From the NCBI GenBank assembly GCA_024413465.1, contig JAKSVU010000018.1, positions 1-32,944 of the forward strand: a stretch of DNA of 32,944 bases. The letters run 5' to 3'. How positions within the stretch are numbered: position 1 is the first letter of the stretch; every line of letters begins with the position of its first letter. Positions 8,375 to 14,222 of the stretch are shown one piece after another. The position numbers and the translations under genes were made by a program. Under the pieces are notes generated by a model. It had not been told where the DNA came from and searched no databases. It saw only the letters and a program-made list of their open reading frames with translations. The DNA is from Alphaproteobacteria bacterium (GTDB taxonomy: Bacteria > Pseudomonadota > Alphaproteobacteria > CAAGCB01 > CAG-977).

Positions 8375-10222
8375 TTGAAGAAAAATATAGTAATTTGGTT
8401 GATTGTTGGTGTAGTTTTATTCTCTTTATTTGATTCTTTCATGAAGAGTGATAAGGTGTCTAACGTACCTACAATTCCTTTTTCAGAATTTAATCAGCAA
8501 ATTATGGATAACAATGTTCAAGAAGTTGTTATTCAAGGAAGAAAAGTAAAGGGAATATTAAATGGGGGACAACCTTTTATTGTTTATATGGTATATGATC
8601 CCCAGTTAGTGACCAAATTGCTAGAAAAAGGGGTTCGTGTTTCTGCGATTCCTGAGGAAAGTGGTGGCATTTTATCTATGTTGGGATATTGGTTCCCATC
8701 GATTTTGTTTTTGGTTGTTTGGGTGTTTTTTATGCACAAAATGGCTGCAGGAAGTGGAAAGGCTTTCACTTTTGGCAAATCAAGAGCAAAAATGCTTGAA
8801 AATGCTAAAAAGGTGACTTTTGAAGATGTTGCTGGGATTGATGAAGCTAAAGAAGATTTAGTTGAAATTGTTGATTATCTAAAGGATCCTCAAAAATTTC
8901 AACGCTTGGGTGGTAAAATTCCACGTGGTGTTTTATTAGTTGGGCCTCCAGGAACAGGTAAGACATTGCTTGCAAAAGCCATTGCTGGTGAGGCAGACGT
9001 TCCGTTTTTTACAATTTCAGGTTCAGATTTCGTAGAAATGTTCGTTGGTGTAGGTGCTTCTCGTGTAAGAGATTTGTTTGAGCAAGCTAAAAAACATTCT
9101 CCATGCTTAGTTTTTATTGATGAAATCGATGCTGTTGGTCGTCATCGTGGTGCAGGATTAGGTGGTGGAAATGATGAACGTGAGCAGACATTGAATCAGT
9201 TGTTGGTAGAAATGGATGGTTTTGATACAAATGAAGCCGTTATTTTGATTGCAGCAACAAATAGACCAGATGTTTTGGATCCAGCATTGTTGAGACCAGG
9301 TCGTTTTGATCGTCAAGTTGTTGTTCCTAATCCTGACGTTTCTGGACGTGAAAAAATTTTGGCTGTTCATATGAAAAAAAGTCCAATGGGGCCTGATGTT
9401 GACGTGAATAAGATAGCTCGTGGTACACCAGGTTTTTCTGGAGCTGATTTGGCAAATTTAGTTAATGAAGCGGCTTTGTTAGCTGCAAGACGTAATAAAC
9501 GTGTTGTAACAATGGCTGAATTTGAATATGCAAAAGATAAAGTTATGATGGGGGCAGAAAGAAAGTCTCATATCATGACGGAGGATGATAAGAAAATGAC
9601 GGCTTATCATGAAGCTGGGCATGCTTTAATGATGCTTGAATGTACTCATACAGATCCATTGCATAAAGTAACAATTATACCAAGAGGTCGCGCTTTAGGT
9701 GTAACAATGAGTTTACCAACAGATGATAAAGATTCTAGATCGTATATTAATTTGAAAGAGCAGATGGCTATTTGTTTTGGTGGTCGTGTTGCTGAAGAAT
9801 TGACGTTTGGAGCAGAAAATATTTCAACAGGTGCATCACAGGATATTCGTGTGGCTACAAATATTGCTCGTAATATGGTTACGCAATGGGGAATGAATAA
9901 GGATATTGGTCCAGTTGCTATTGAAGAACCAGATGGTGAAGTATTCTTAGGGTATTCTTTGTCTAAGCGTAAGAATGTTTCTGATGAAACTGCTGCAAAA
10001 GTTGATGCAGAGATAAAGTCTTTGATAGATGAAGCATATAGTAAAACAAAGACAGTTTTAACAGAAAAACATGATGCGTTAGAGGCAATAGCTCAAGGTT
10101 TACTAGAGTTTGAAACGTTATCAGCTGAAGAAGTTAAATCTTTAGTGAATGGTGAAAAAATTATTCATGAGGATAAAACTGTCCATATTTCAAATAGATC
10201 AACAGTTCCTGTTGTAGAATAG
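8375..10222 (+). CDS. ftsH: ATP-dependent zinc metalloprotease FtsH
   Basis: A membrane-bound AAA+ protease that degrades misfolded membrane proteins and short-lived regulators. Two N-terminal transmembrane segments flank a small periplasmic domain. Walker A GPPGTGKT starts near residue 190, followed by Walker [12 protein letters not shown], the second region of homology [18 protein letters not shown], and the zinc motif HEAGH starting at H412. I choose the TTG at 8375: AAGGA sits eight bases upstream and the protein then begins [16 protein letters not shown], as FtsH proteins usually do. The alternative ATG at 8339 overlaps tilS by 25 bases and adds a Cys-rich [12 protein letters not shown] stretch unlike the family. 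The product would be 615 residues. It ends the operon ahead of a clear terminator. Confidence 0.96.
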   Translation: MKKNIVIWLIVGVVLFSLFDSFMKSDKVSNVPTIPFSEFNQQIMDNNVQEVVIQGRKVKGILNGGQPFIVYMVYDPQLVTKLLEKGVRVSAIPEESGGILSMLGYWFPSILFLVVWVFFMHKMAAGSGKAFTFGKSRAKMLENAKKVTFEDVAGIDEAKEDLVEIVDYLKDPQKFQRLGGKIPRGVLLVGPPGTGKTLLAKAIAGEADVPFFTISGSDFVEMFVGVGASRVRDLFEQAKKHSPCLVFIDEIDAVGRHRGAGLGGGNDEREQTLNQLLVEMDGFDTNEAVILIAATNRPDVLDPALLRPGRFDRQVVVPNPDVSGREKILAVHMKKSPMGPDVDVNKIARGTPGFSGADLANLVNEAALLAARRNKRVVTMAEFEYAKDKVMMGAERKSHIMTEDDKKMTAYHEAGHALMMLECTHTDPLHKVTIIPRGRALGVTMSLPTDDKDSRSYINLKEQMAICFGGRVAEELTFGAENISTGASQDIRVATNIARNMVTQWGMNKDIGPVAIEEPDGEVFLGYSLSKRKNVSDETAAKVDAEIKSLIDEAYSKTKTVLTEKHDALEAIAQGLLEFETLSAEEVKSLVNGEKIIHEDKTVHISNRSTVPVVE

Positions 10223-10240
10223 TTTGCAAGAATAGTAGAT

Positions 10241-10275
10241 AAAAAATCCATAGATTAATTTCTATGGATTTTTTT
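10241..10275 (+). terminator. Intrinsic terminator of ftsH
   Basis: AAAAAATCCATAG (10241-10253) pairs with CTATGGATTTTTT (10262-10274) around an 8-base loop, and a T-tract follows. It lies 18 bases after the ftsH stop. Confidence 0.88.
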
Positions 10276-10285
10276 GTGACAATAT

Positions 10286-10314
10286 TTGTCGACTTTATGC
10301 TTTATAAATATAAT
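10286..10314 (+). promoter_or_regulatory. Sigma-70-type promoter ahead of the 41-residue peptide gene
   Basis: TTGTCG (10286-10291), a 17-base spacer and a perfect TATAAT (10309-10314). Predicted start near 10321, giving a leader of about 18 bases with GGAG at 10327-10330. Confidence 0.65.
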
Positions 10315-10338
10315 TATTGATTTTATGGAGATTTTAAT

Positions 10339-10464
10339 ATGGAACAAATAATTATATTTTCAATGATGATGTTATCTTTTTTTATTTTTACATCTATGTG
10401 CATTGCATACGTTTTAGGTGATTTTAAGACTGTTTTAAAAGAAAATAGGAGAAATGATATTTGA
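10339..10464 (+). CDS. 41-residue single-pass membrane peptide, unknown function
   Basis: A short ORF from ATG at 10339 to TGA at 10462. It has a consensus promoter, a GGAG ribosome-binding site eight bases before the start and no competing longer gene. The product starts MEQIIIFSMMMLSFFIF, has one hydrophobic segment (about residues 4-26) and ends in a charged tail with KENRRND, so the tail is probably cytosolic or periplasmic depending on orientation. No family was recognised. The next gene starts 58 bases downstream and has its own promoter overlapping this stop codon. The main support for it being real is the promoter, ribosome site and membrane-peptide pattern together. Without homologues it could still be chance. 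Confidence 0.55.
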   Translation: MEQIIIFSMMMLSFFIFTSMCIAYVLGDFKTVLKENRRNDI

Positions 10465-10488
10465 AATTTTATTCTAAATAAATACAAT
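10461..10488 (+). promoter_or_regulatory. Putative promoter of the ArfA-like gene
   Basis: TTGAAA (10461-10466), a 16-base spacer and TACAAT (10483-10488). Predicted start near 10495. The in-frame ATG at 10487 lies inside the -10 box and could not be translated from this promoter, which favours the ATG at 10523. Confidence 0.5.
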
Positions 10489-10522
10489 GGTGTTGTTTGT
10501 TTTATGGATAGGAAATAAAAAA

Positions 10523-10750
10523 ATGAGTAAAAAAAAGAAAGTTCCACATCGGGATTTAATTGCTAAAGATATGCTTTTGTCGGGAAAGTTTCGGATGAAA
10601 GTGATACCAAATAAGAAGAAAAAAATTAAAAAATTCAATTGGAATCGGGAAAAATGTAAAGAAAATTTCCCGATTTTTTTTTATTTATATTTTCCGAAAC
10701 TAAAATACTTCAAAAATAACTTGCCTTTTCATTATATTTGGAATACATAA
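10523..10750 (+). CDS. Small basic ArfA-like protein encoded on a predicted non-stop mRNA
   Basis: Starts at the ATG at 10523, nine bases after AGGA. The 75-codon frame begins MSKKKKVPHRDLIAKDMLLS and contains KFRMKVIPNKKKKIKK (residues 22-37). By eye this resembles E. coli ArfA LFRQRVEKNKKGKGSY: FR, a basic residue, V, then NKK and more lysines. ArfA rescues stalled ribosomes with RF2 when tmRNA fails. The frame has no stop before an intrinsic terminator at 10643-10682, so a transcript ending in the T-tract would stop near codons 51-53. The codons beyond it would encode an aromatic, hydrophobic tail up to TAA at 10748. The same arrangement, truncated mRNA plus a hydrophobic tail in the full-length form, is established for arfA elsewhere. 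The tRNA-Arg promoter lies in the post-terminator part. The homology is suggestive only, because the sequence is short and lysine-rich. Confidence 0.6.
   Translation: MSKKKKVPHRDLIAKDMLLSGKFRMKVIPNKKKKIKKFNWNREKCKENFPIFFYLYFPKLKYFKNNLPFHYIWNT
10643..10682 (+). terminator. Intrinsic terminator located inside the ArfA-like reading frame
   Basis: AATCGGGAAA (10643-10652) pairs perfectly with TTTCCCGATT (10666-10675), and nine consecutive T run from 10674 to 10682. The ArfA-like frame stays open through the hairpin and for 22 more codons, so RNA ending here has no in-frame stop. Confidence 0.9.
10721..10749 (+). promoter_or_regulatory. Promoter of tRNA-Arg
   Basis: TTGCCT (10721-10726), a 17-base spacer and TACATA (10744-10749). 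Predicted start near 10756, six bases before the tRNA. It overlaps the last codons of the upstream frame. Confidence 0.6.
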
Positions 10751-10761
10751 TTACGCATAGT

Positions 10762-10838
10762 GGTCTCGTAGCTCAGCTGGATAGAGCAACAGCCTTCTAA
10801 GCTGTGGGTCCCGAGTTCGAATCCCGGCGAGATCACCA
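10762..10838 (+). tRNA. tRNA-Arg (TCT)
   Basis: A complete cloverleaf. The acceptor stem is GGTCTCG/CGAGATC with one G-U pair, and the anticodon stem CAGCC/AGCTG region encloses CTTCTAA with anticodon TCT. The T-loop is TTCGAAT, the discriminator is A, and CCA is encoded. It reads AGA/AGG codons, which are common in this AT-rich genome. Confidence 0.97.
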
Positions 10839-10847
10839 TTTTAAAGG

Positions 10848-10870
10848 ACACCCGAGAGGGTGTTTTTTTT
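10848..10870 (+). terminator. Intrinsic terminator of tRNA-Arg
   Basis: ACACCC (10848-10853), a GAGA tetraloop, GGGTGT (10858-10863) and a T-tract to 10870. It is 9 bases after the tRNA. Confidence 0.9.
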
Positions 10871-10896
10871 ATAAGTAGATTTCTAAAATTAAAAAT

Positions 10897-10915
10897 TTCA
10901 TATTGAAAATATGAA
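10897..10915. promoter_or_regulatory. Perfect 8-bp dyad in front of the I42 lipoprotein gene
   Basis: TTCATATT-GAA-AATATGAA at 10897-10915 ends just before the AAGG ribosome-binding site of the gene starting at 10928. It could be a repressor operator or an RNA hairpin affecting translation. No regulator is encoded next to it. Confidence 0.4.
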
Positions 10916-10927
10916 TAAGGTGAAGCT

Positions 10928-11317
10928 ATGAAAAAAAATTTTTTATTACTTAGTTTTATTTTAATGGGGTGTGTTCCAGATATTCTTTTAACTAAAGAAA
11001 ACGTTGGACAAGTAATTGAAGCAAAAACTAAAGATCAAATAATCATAAAATTAAACGAAAATCCAACGACAGGATATCAATGGAAATTTGAAATTTTTAA
11101 TGAAAAAAATGAAATTATAGAAAAAAAAGACGCAGTCGTTCAAGTAAGCTATGAACAGACAGTAAAAGATCCGCATATAGCAGGTGCTGGTGGAATTAAA
11201 ACCTTTAAAATAAAATTTAAAAATATTGGTAAATATCAAATTAAAGGGAAATATGAAAGATCTTGGGAACAAAACTCAGCGATTAAAGAAGTTCAATATA
11301 AGATATTTGTCAAATAA
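10928..11317 (+). CDS. Chagasin-like (MEROPS I42) cysteine-protease inhibitor lipoprotein
   Basis: A predicted lipoprotein: the N-terminus MKKNFLLLSFILMGC gives a lipobox with Cys15 as the lipidated residue. The mature domain carries the three loops that insert into papain-type proteases in chagasin-family inhibitors: NPTTGY (residues 45-50), GAGG (86-89) and a RSWE version of the usual RPWE motif (111-114). The length and beta-strand-rich pattern fit the family. Chagasin-type inhibitors block C1 cysteine proteases; in bacteria the natural target is usually unknown. No cysteine protease gene is present in the window. The gene stands alone between the tRNA-Arg terminator and a convergent gene ending 4 bases away. 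Confidence 0.85.
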   Translation: MKKNFLLLSFILMGCVPDILLTKENVGQVIEAKTKDQIIIKLNENPTTGYQWKFEIFNEKNEIIEKKDAVVQVSYEQTVKDPHIAGAGGIKTFKIKFKNIGKYQIKGKYERSWEQNSAIKEVQYKIFVK

Positions 11318-11321
11318 ACTG

Positions 11322-12131
11322 TTATTCAAAATGAATTGTATACAATATGTCAGGTTCATCAGTTATATCTTGAGGTTTTTGCTTCCAAAGTTTTATAGCA
11401 AGGTGAGCAGGAAGTTCTGTAATTGTAAATTGTAATCCTGAATTTAGAGGGGCGTAGTTGTTACATTTTGTTGACTTATCATAATGATAAACGCCATTTG
11501 TTGTTAATAAATTTGTCGATAAATTTATATTTTCATTTGCAAATTTAATATTTTTATAATTATCGGTAAAAGCAAAATTAAACCCCAAATCTTTCGCGTT
11601 AGCGTCATTTAAAGAAATAGGGAAAAACTTTCTATTTTTATTTATAAAAGAATGGTAGTTAATATGAGCTATAATTTCTTTATGTTTTTTATGGTAACTT
11701 ACATAAGTCGGAATTAAATAATCAACAGAATCACATCCAAGTTTTGCGTATTTAAAAGCATAAGAGGAAATTTGAATTGTATATAATAGTTCTGGATTTA
11801 GTATGGAAACACTTTCTTTTGAAAGACCATCTCCTATTTTTTTAGAATATTGTAGTCCTTCACAAGATATTTCATGTGCGCTTATCCATGGTAAGTTGTT
11901 TTCAATTTTAAAAACATTTGGGTTTGGTTTGTAATCGGGATTATCACTAAAATATTTGGATAAAGAAACAGCATTAATTCTTTTTGATAAGATTTCCGAT
12001 ACGGTTAATCCTGAGAAATTTTCCATAGGTTGAATGGATATAGTTCCATAGTCTTCTGTGAAAGAATATACATTTTGTGGATGCATAAATATAAGAAAAA
12101 CTAAAAAAAAGATAAATAAATTCGTTTTCAT
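11322..12131 (-). CDS. Exported protein of unknown function
   Basis: A 269-residue product. The first 23 residues form a signal peptide (hydrophobic FIFFLVFLIFMHPQ, probable cleavage after VYS). The mature part has three or four cysteines scattered (ISCEG, LGCDSVD, TKCNNY), which could form disulfides in the periplasm. No known domain, transmembrane segment or repeat was recognised. It is convergent with the I42 inhibitor gene, with only 4 bases between the stops and no terminator visible in between. It is divergent from the CDF transporter gene. The ribosome-binding site before the ATG is weak (GAAAGA). Confidence 0.75.
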   Translation of the reverse strand: MKTNLFIFFLVFLIFMHPQNVYSFTEDYGTISIQPMENFSGLTVSEILSKRINAVSLSKYFSDNPDYKPNPNVFKIENNLPWISAHEISCEGLQYSKKIGDGLSKESVSILNPELLYTIQISSYAFKYAKLGCDSVDYLIPTYVSYHKKHKEIIAHINYHSFINKNRKFFPISLNDANAKDLGFNFAFTDNYKNIKFANENINLSTNLLTTNGVYHYDKSTKCNNYAPLNSGLQFTITELPAHLAIKLWKQKPQDITDEPDILYTIHFE

Positions 12132-12201
12132 AATGGTATCTTTCTGAAATTTTTATCTAATCTATTTTTGGAGATATTCTTCGAAAAAATCAATATAAAA
12201 A

Positions 12202-12230
12202 TAGCACTAATGCTTTTTTTTAGGTATAAT
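12202..12230 (+). promoter_or_regulatory. Putative promoter of the CDF transporter gene
   Basis: A perfect -10 TATAAT at 12225-12230, with only a poor -35 (TAGCAC, 12202-12207). Predicted start near 12237. AAGGGA at 12247-12252 is the ribosome-binding site. Confidence 0.4.
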
Positions 12231-12258
12231 CGGATGTAAAAGTATTAAGGGAGTTTAT

Positions 12259-13128
12259 ATGGATAAAAAAGAAACATCTATTGCATATAGAATTTCTACT
12301 GTTAGTATTTTTGTAAACCTGTTTTTGACAATTATAAAGTTGATAGCTGGTATAGTTGGTCATTCGGGAGCAATGATTTCAGATGCAATCCATTCAGCTA
12401 CAGACGTCTTTAGCACTTTTATCGTTATGATAGGTATACATTATTCTAAACGAGAAAAAGATAAAGATCATCAATATGGCCACGAAAGAATGGAATGTGT
12501 TGCTGCAATAATTTTAGCAACGTTGCTAGGGTACATTGGAATTGAAATAGGATGGGAAGGTATAAAAAAAATTATTTATCCAGAAAATCTTATTGTTCCA
12601 GAAAAAATAGCATTATTTTCTGCTTTATTATCAATTTTAGTAAAAGAATGGATGTTCTGGTATACAAGAAGTGGTGCAAAAAAAATAAATTCTTCTGCTT
12701 TAATGGCGGATGCATGGCATCATAGATCAGATAGTTTGTCTTCAGTGGGGGCTTTTATAGGTATTTATGGTGCTCAATTAGGATATCCAATCCTTGATCC
12801 GATAGCGACAGTACTAATTAGTTTTTGTATTTTGTTCGCAACTTATGAAATATTCAAAGATGCAATTGATAAAATGGTCGATAAGTCATGTGATATTGAA
12901 ACTGAACAACAAATTAAAAATCTAGTGTTAAAACAACAGGGGGTCTTGGCCGTAGATTTGCTTTCTACTCGATTGTTTGGGGCAAAAATTTATGTTGATT
13001 TAGAAATTTCTGCAAATGGATCGATGTCTTTATATGAAGCCCATGAAATAGCTAATAAAGTTCATGATGAAATAGAAAGTAAGTTTTTAATGGTAAAACA
13101 TTGTATGGTTCACGTTAATCCTCGATAA
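12259..13128 (+). CDS. Cation diffusion facilitator (CDF) family metal exporter
   Basis: A proton-coupled divalent metal transporter of the inner membrane. It has six predicted transmembrane segments. The metal site is formed by two HxxxD motifs: H45-D49 in SDAIHSATD (TM2) and H154-D158 in DAWHHRSD (TM5). The conserved cytosolic HQYGHERME follows TM2, and the C-terminal domain ends in the ferredoxin-like fold with HEIANKVHDEIE and CMVHVNP. HxxxD in both helices is common in zinc-type members, but iron, manganese or cobalt cannot be excluded by eye. The gene has a ribosome-binding site AAGGGA. The next gene starts 12 bases downstream and may be co-transcribed. Confidence 0.92.
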   Translation: MDKKETSIAYRISTVSIFVNLFLTIIKLIAGIVGHSGAMISDAIHSATDVFSTFIVMIGIHYSKREKDKDHQYGHERMECVAAIILATLLGYIGIEIGWEGIKKIIYPENLIVPEKIALFSALLSILVKEWMFWYTRSGAKKINSSALMADAWHHRSDSLSSVGAFIGIYGAQLGYPILDPIATVLISFCILFATYEIFKDAIDKMVDKSCDIETEQQIKNLVLKQQGVLAVDLLSTRLFGAKIYVDLEISANGSMSLYEAHEIANKVHDEIESKFLMVKHCMVHVNPR

Positions 13129-13140
13129 GAGAGTAATAAT

Positions 13141-14220
13141 ATGTTGTATAAAAAGTCTGTTTTTGTATTTTTTGTATCTTTTTTTTGTTTAATATTGGGA
13201 TTATCAAGCGTAGTTGTTTTTCGTGATCCTGAAGTTATATTCCATCACTCATTTCGTAAAATGATGTCTAAAAATATGAGAAAGGCGGATTTTGGTTTAA
13301 TTAATTATGAAAATTTCGATAGTGTGATACTTGGAACTGACAGTTTGATAAATGCATCTGCTAACGAAGCTAGTCAAAAAATAGGAGGCACTTTTGCAAA
13401 TTTATCTATACCAGAGGCTTCTTTTTATGAACGCTTTGTTATTCTTAATTATTTGCTGAAATATAAAAATATAAAACATGTTATTCTATCCTTTGAATTT
13501 AATCATTTTGATCAAGAAAAAAATACAAAAGATAAAGAGGCAATGGATTTATATACAGGGGCATGGCTATCTAAATGGAAAATTTATTTACATAAAAAAA
13601 ATTTAAAATGTGTTTTTTTTAACAAAGAATGTGATTTAATGCCTGTAGACATTAATCAGCCTGCAGAAGATTATTCATTTCAAGAAAAAAGATTAGGATT
13701 TGGTGGCTTTGATAATTGGCTAAATAACTTTAAAAATAATCTTTTTATACAAAATACATTGAAAGATTTACTGGGAGAAGCTGTTCAAAATAGAACGTCC
13801 AGTGAAAAAATAAAGAGAATTTTTGATACAGAAATTTTTCCAGTATTGAAAAATAATTCATTAACAAAATTTAGTATCATTATTCCACCATATAGTGCTT
13901 TGTATTTAGTTAAAAATAAGTCGTATTTTAAAGATAATTTAAAAGCATATAGATATTTATTAGAACGTGTAAAATTGTTAGAAAATGTAGATATTTATTG
14001 GTTTTTTGATGATAAATTTATATTTGATATTGCAAATTATAGAGATTTAATTCACTTCTTACCAAAATATAATTCTGTTCAGTTGGATGCCATAAAAAAT
14101 AGAATACATTTGTTGACTGAGAAAAATTATTCAAAAAAAGAAAATGATTTACTAAAAAAATTGGATCAATTTGACTTAAATTATTATGTATATCAAATTG
14201 ATCCAAATTGGTTTGAATAA
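13141..14220 (+). CDS. Membrane-anchored SGNH-like protein of unknown function
   Basis: A 359-residue product with one N-terminal membrane anchor (about residues 5-27) and the rest predicted outside the cytosol. The segment SVILGTDSLINAS...FANLSIPEASFYE...VILNYLLKYKNIKHVILSFEFNHFD has the layout of SGNH/GDSL-type proteins: a strand ending in a GxxS turn, then a NLS-xxx-A block and a second hydrophobic strand. The usual GSS at the first block is replaced by GTDS, so hydrolase activity is uncertain. Related proteins often act on envelope polysaccharides, but that is inference. It follows the CDF gene by 12 bases. Its 3' end contains a 14-bp inverted repeat and abuts the convergent chemoreceptor-like gene. 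Confidence 0.7.
   Translation: MLYKKSVFVFFVSFFCLILGLSSVVVFRDPEVIFHHSFRKMMSKNMRKADFGLINYENFDSVILGTDSLINASANEASQKIGGTFANLSIPEASFYERFVILNYLLKYKNIKHVILSFEFNHFDQEKNTKDKEAMDLYTGAWLSKWKIYLHKKNLKCVFFNKECDLMPVDINQPAEDYSFQEKRLGFGGFDNWLNNFKNNLFIQNTLKDLLGEAVQNRTSSEKIKRIFDTEIFPVLKNNSLTKFSIIIPPYSALYLVKNKSYFKDNLKAYRYLLERVKLLENVDIYWFFDDKFIFDIANYRDLIHFLPKYNSVQLDAIKNRIHLLTEKNYSKKENDLLKKLDQFDLNYYVYQIDPNWFE
14161..14206. repeat. Perfect 14-bp inverted repeat at the end of the SGNH-like gene
   Basis: TTGGATCAATTTGA (14161-14174) and TCAAATTGATCCAA (14193-14206) can form a 14-bp stem with an 18-base loop. It sits inside the coding sequence just before the stop at 14218. No T-tract follows on either strand. It may serve as a shared transcription stop or RNA 3'-end stabiliser between two convergent genes. 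Confidence 0.6.
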
Positions 14221-14222
14221 AA

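Noticed and set aside
10487-10522. Longer N-terminus (MVLFVLWIGNKK) for the ArfA-like ORF
   Set aside because: The ATG at 10487 lies inside the likely -10 box and has no ribosome-binding site, while the ATG at 10523 has AGGA at nine bases.
10323-10547. Minus-strand 74-codon frame between ftsH and tRNA-Arg
   Set aside because: It is antisense to the two promoters and the small ORFs, and its composition is that of AT-rich noise.
10643-10682. The hairpin as an attenuator or riboswitch expression platform for tRNA-Arg
   Set aside because: tRNA-Arg has its own promoter downstream at 10721, and no aptamer-like structure or leader peptide precedes the hairpin other than the ArfA-like ORF itself.
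10762-10838. tRNA-Arg as the attachment site of an integrated element
   Set aside because: No integrase, direct repeat of the tRNA 3' end or composition change was seen on either side.
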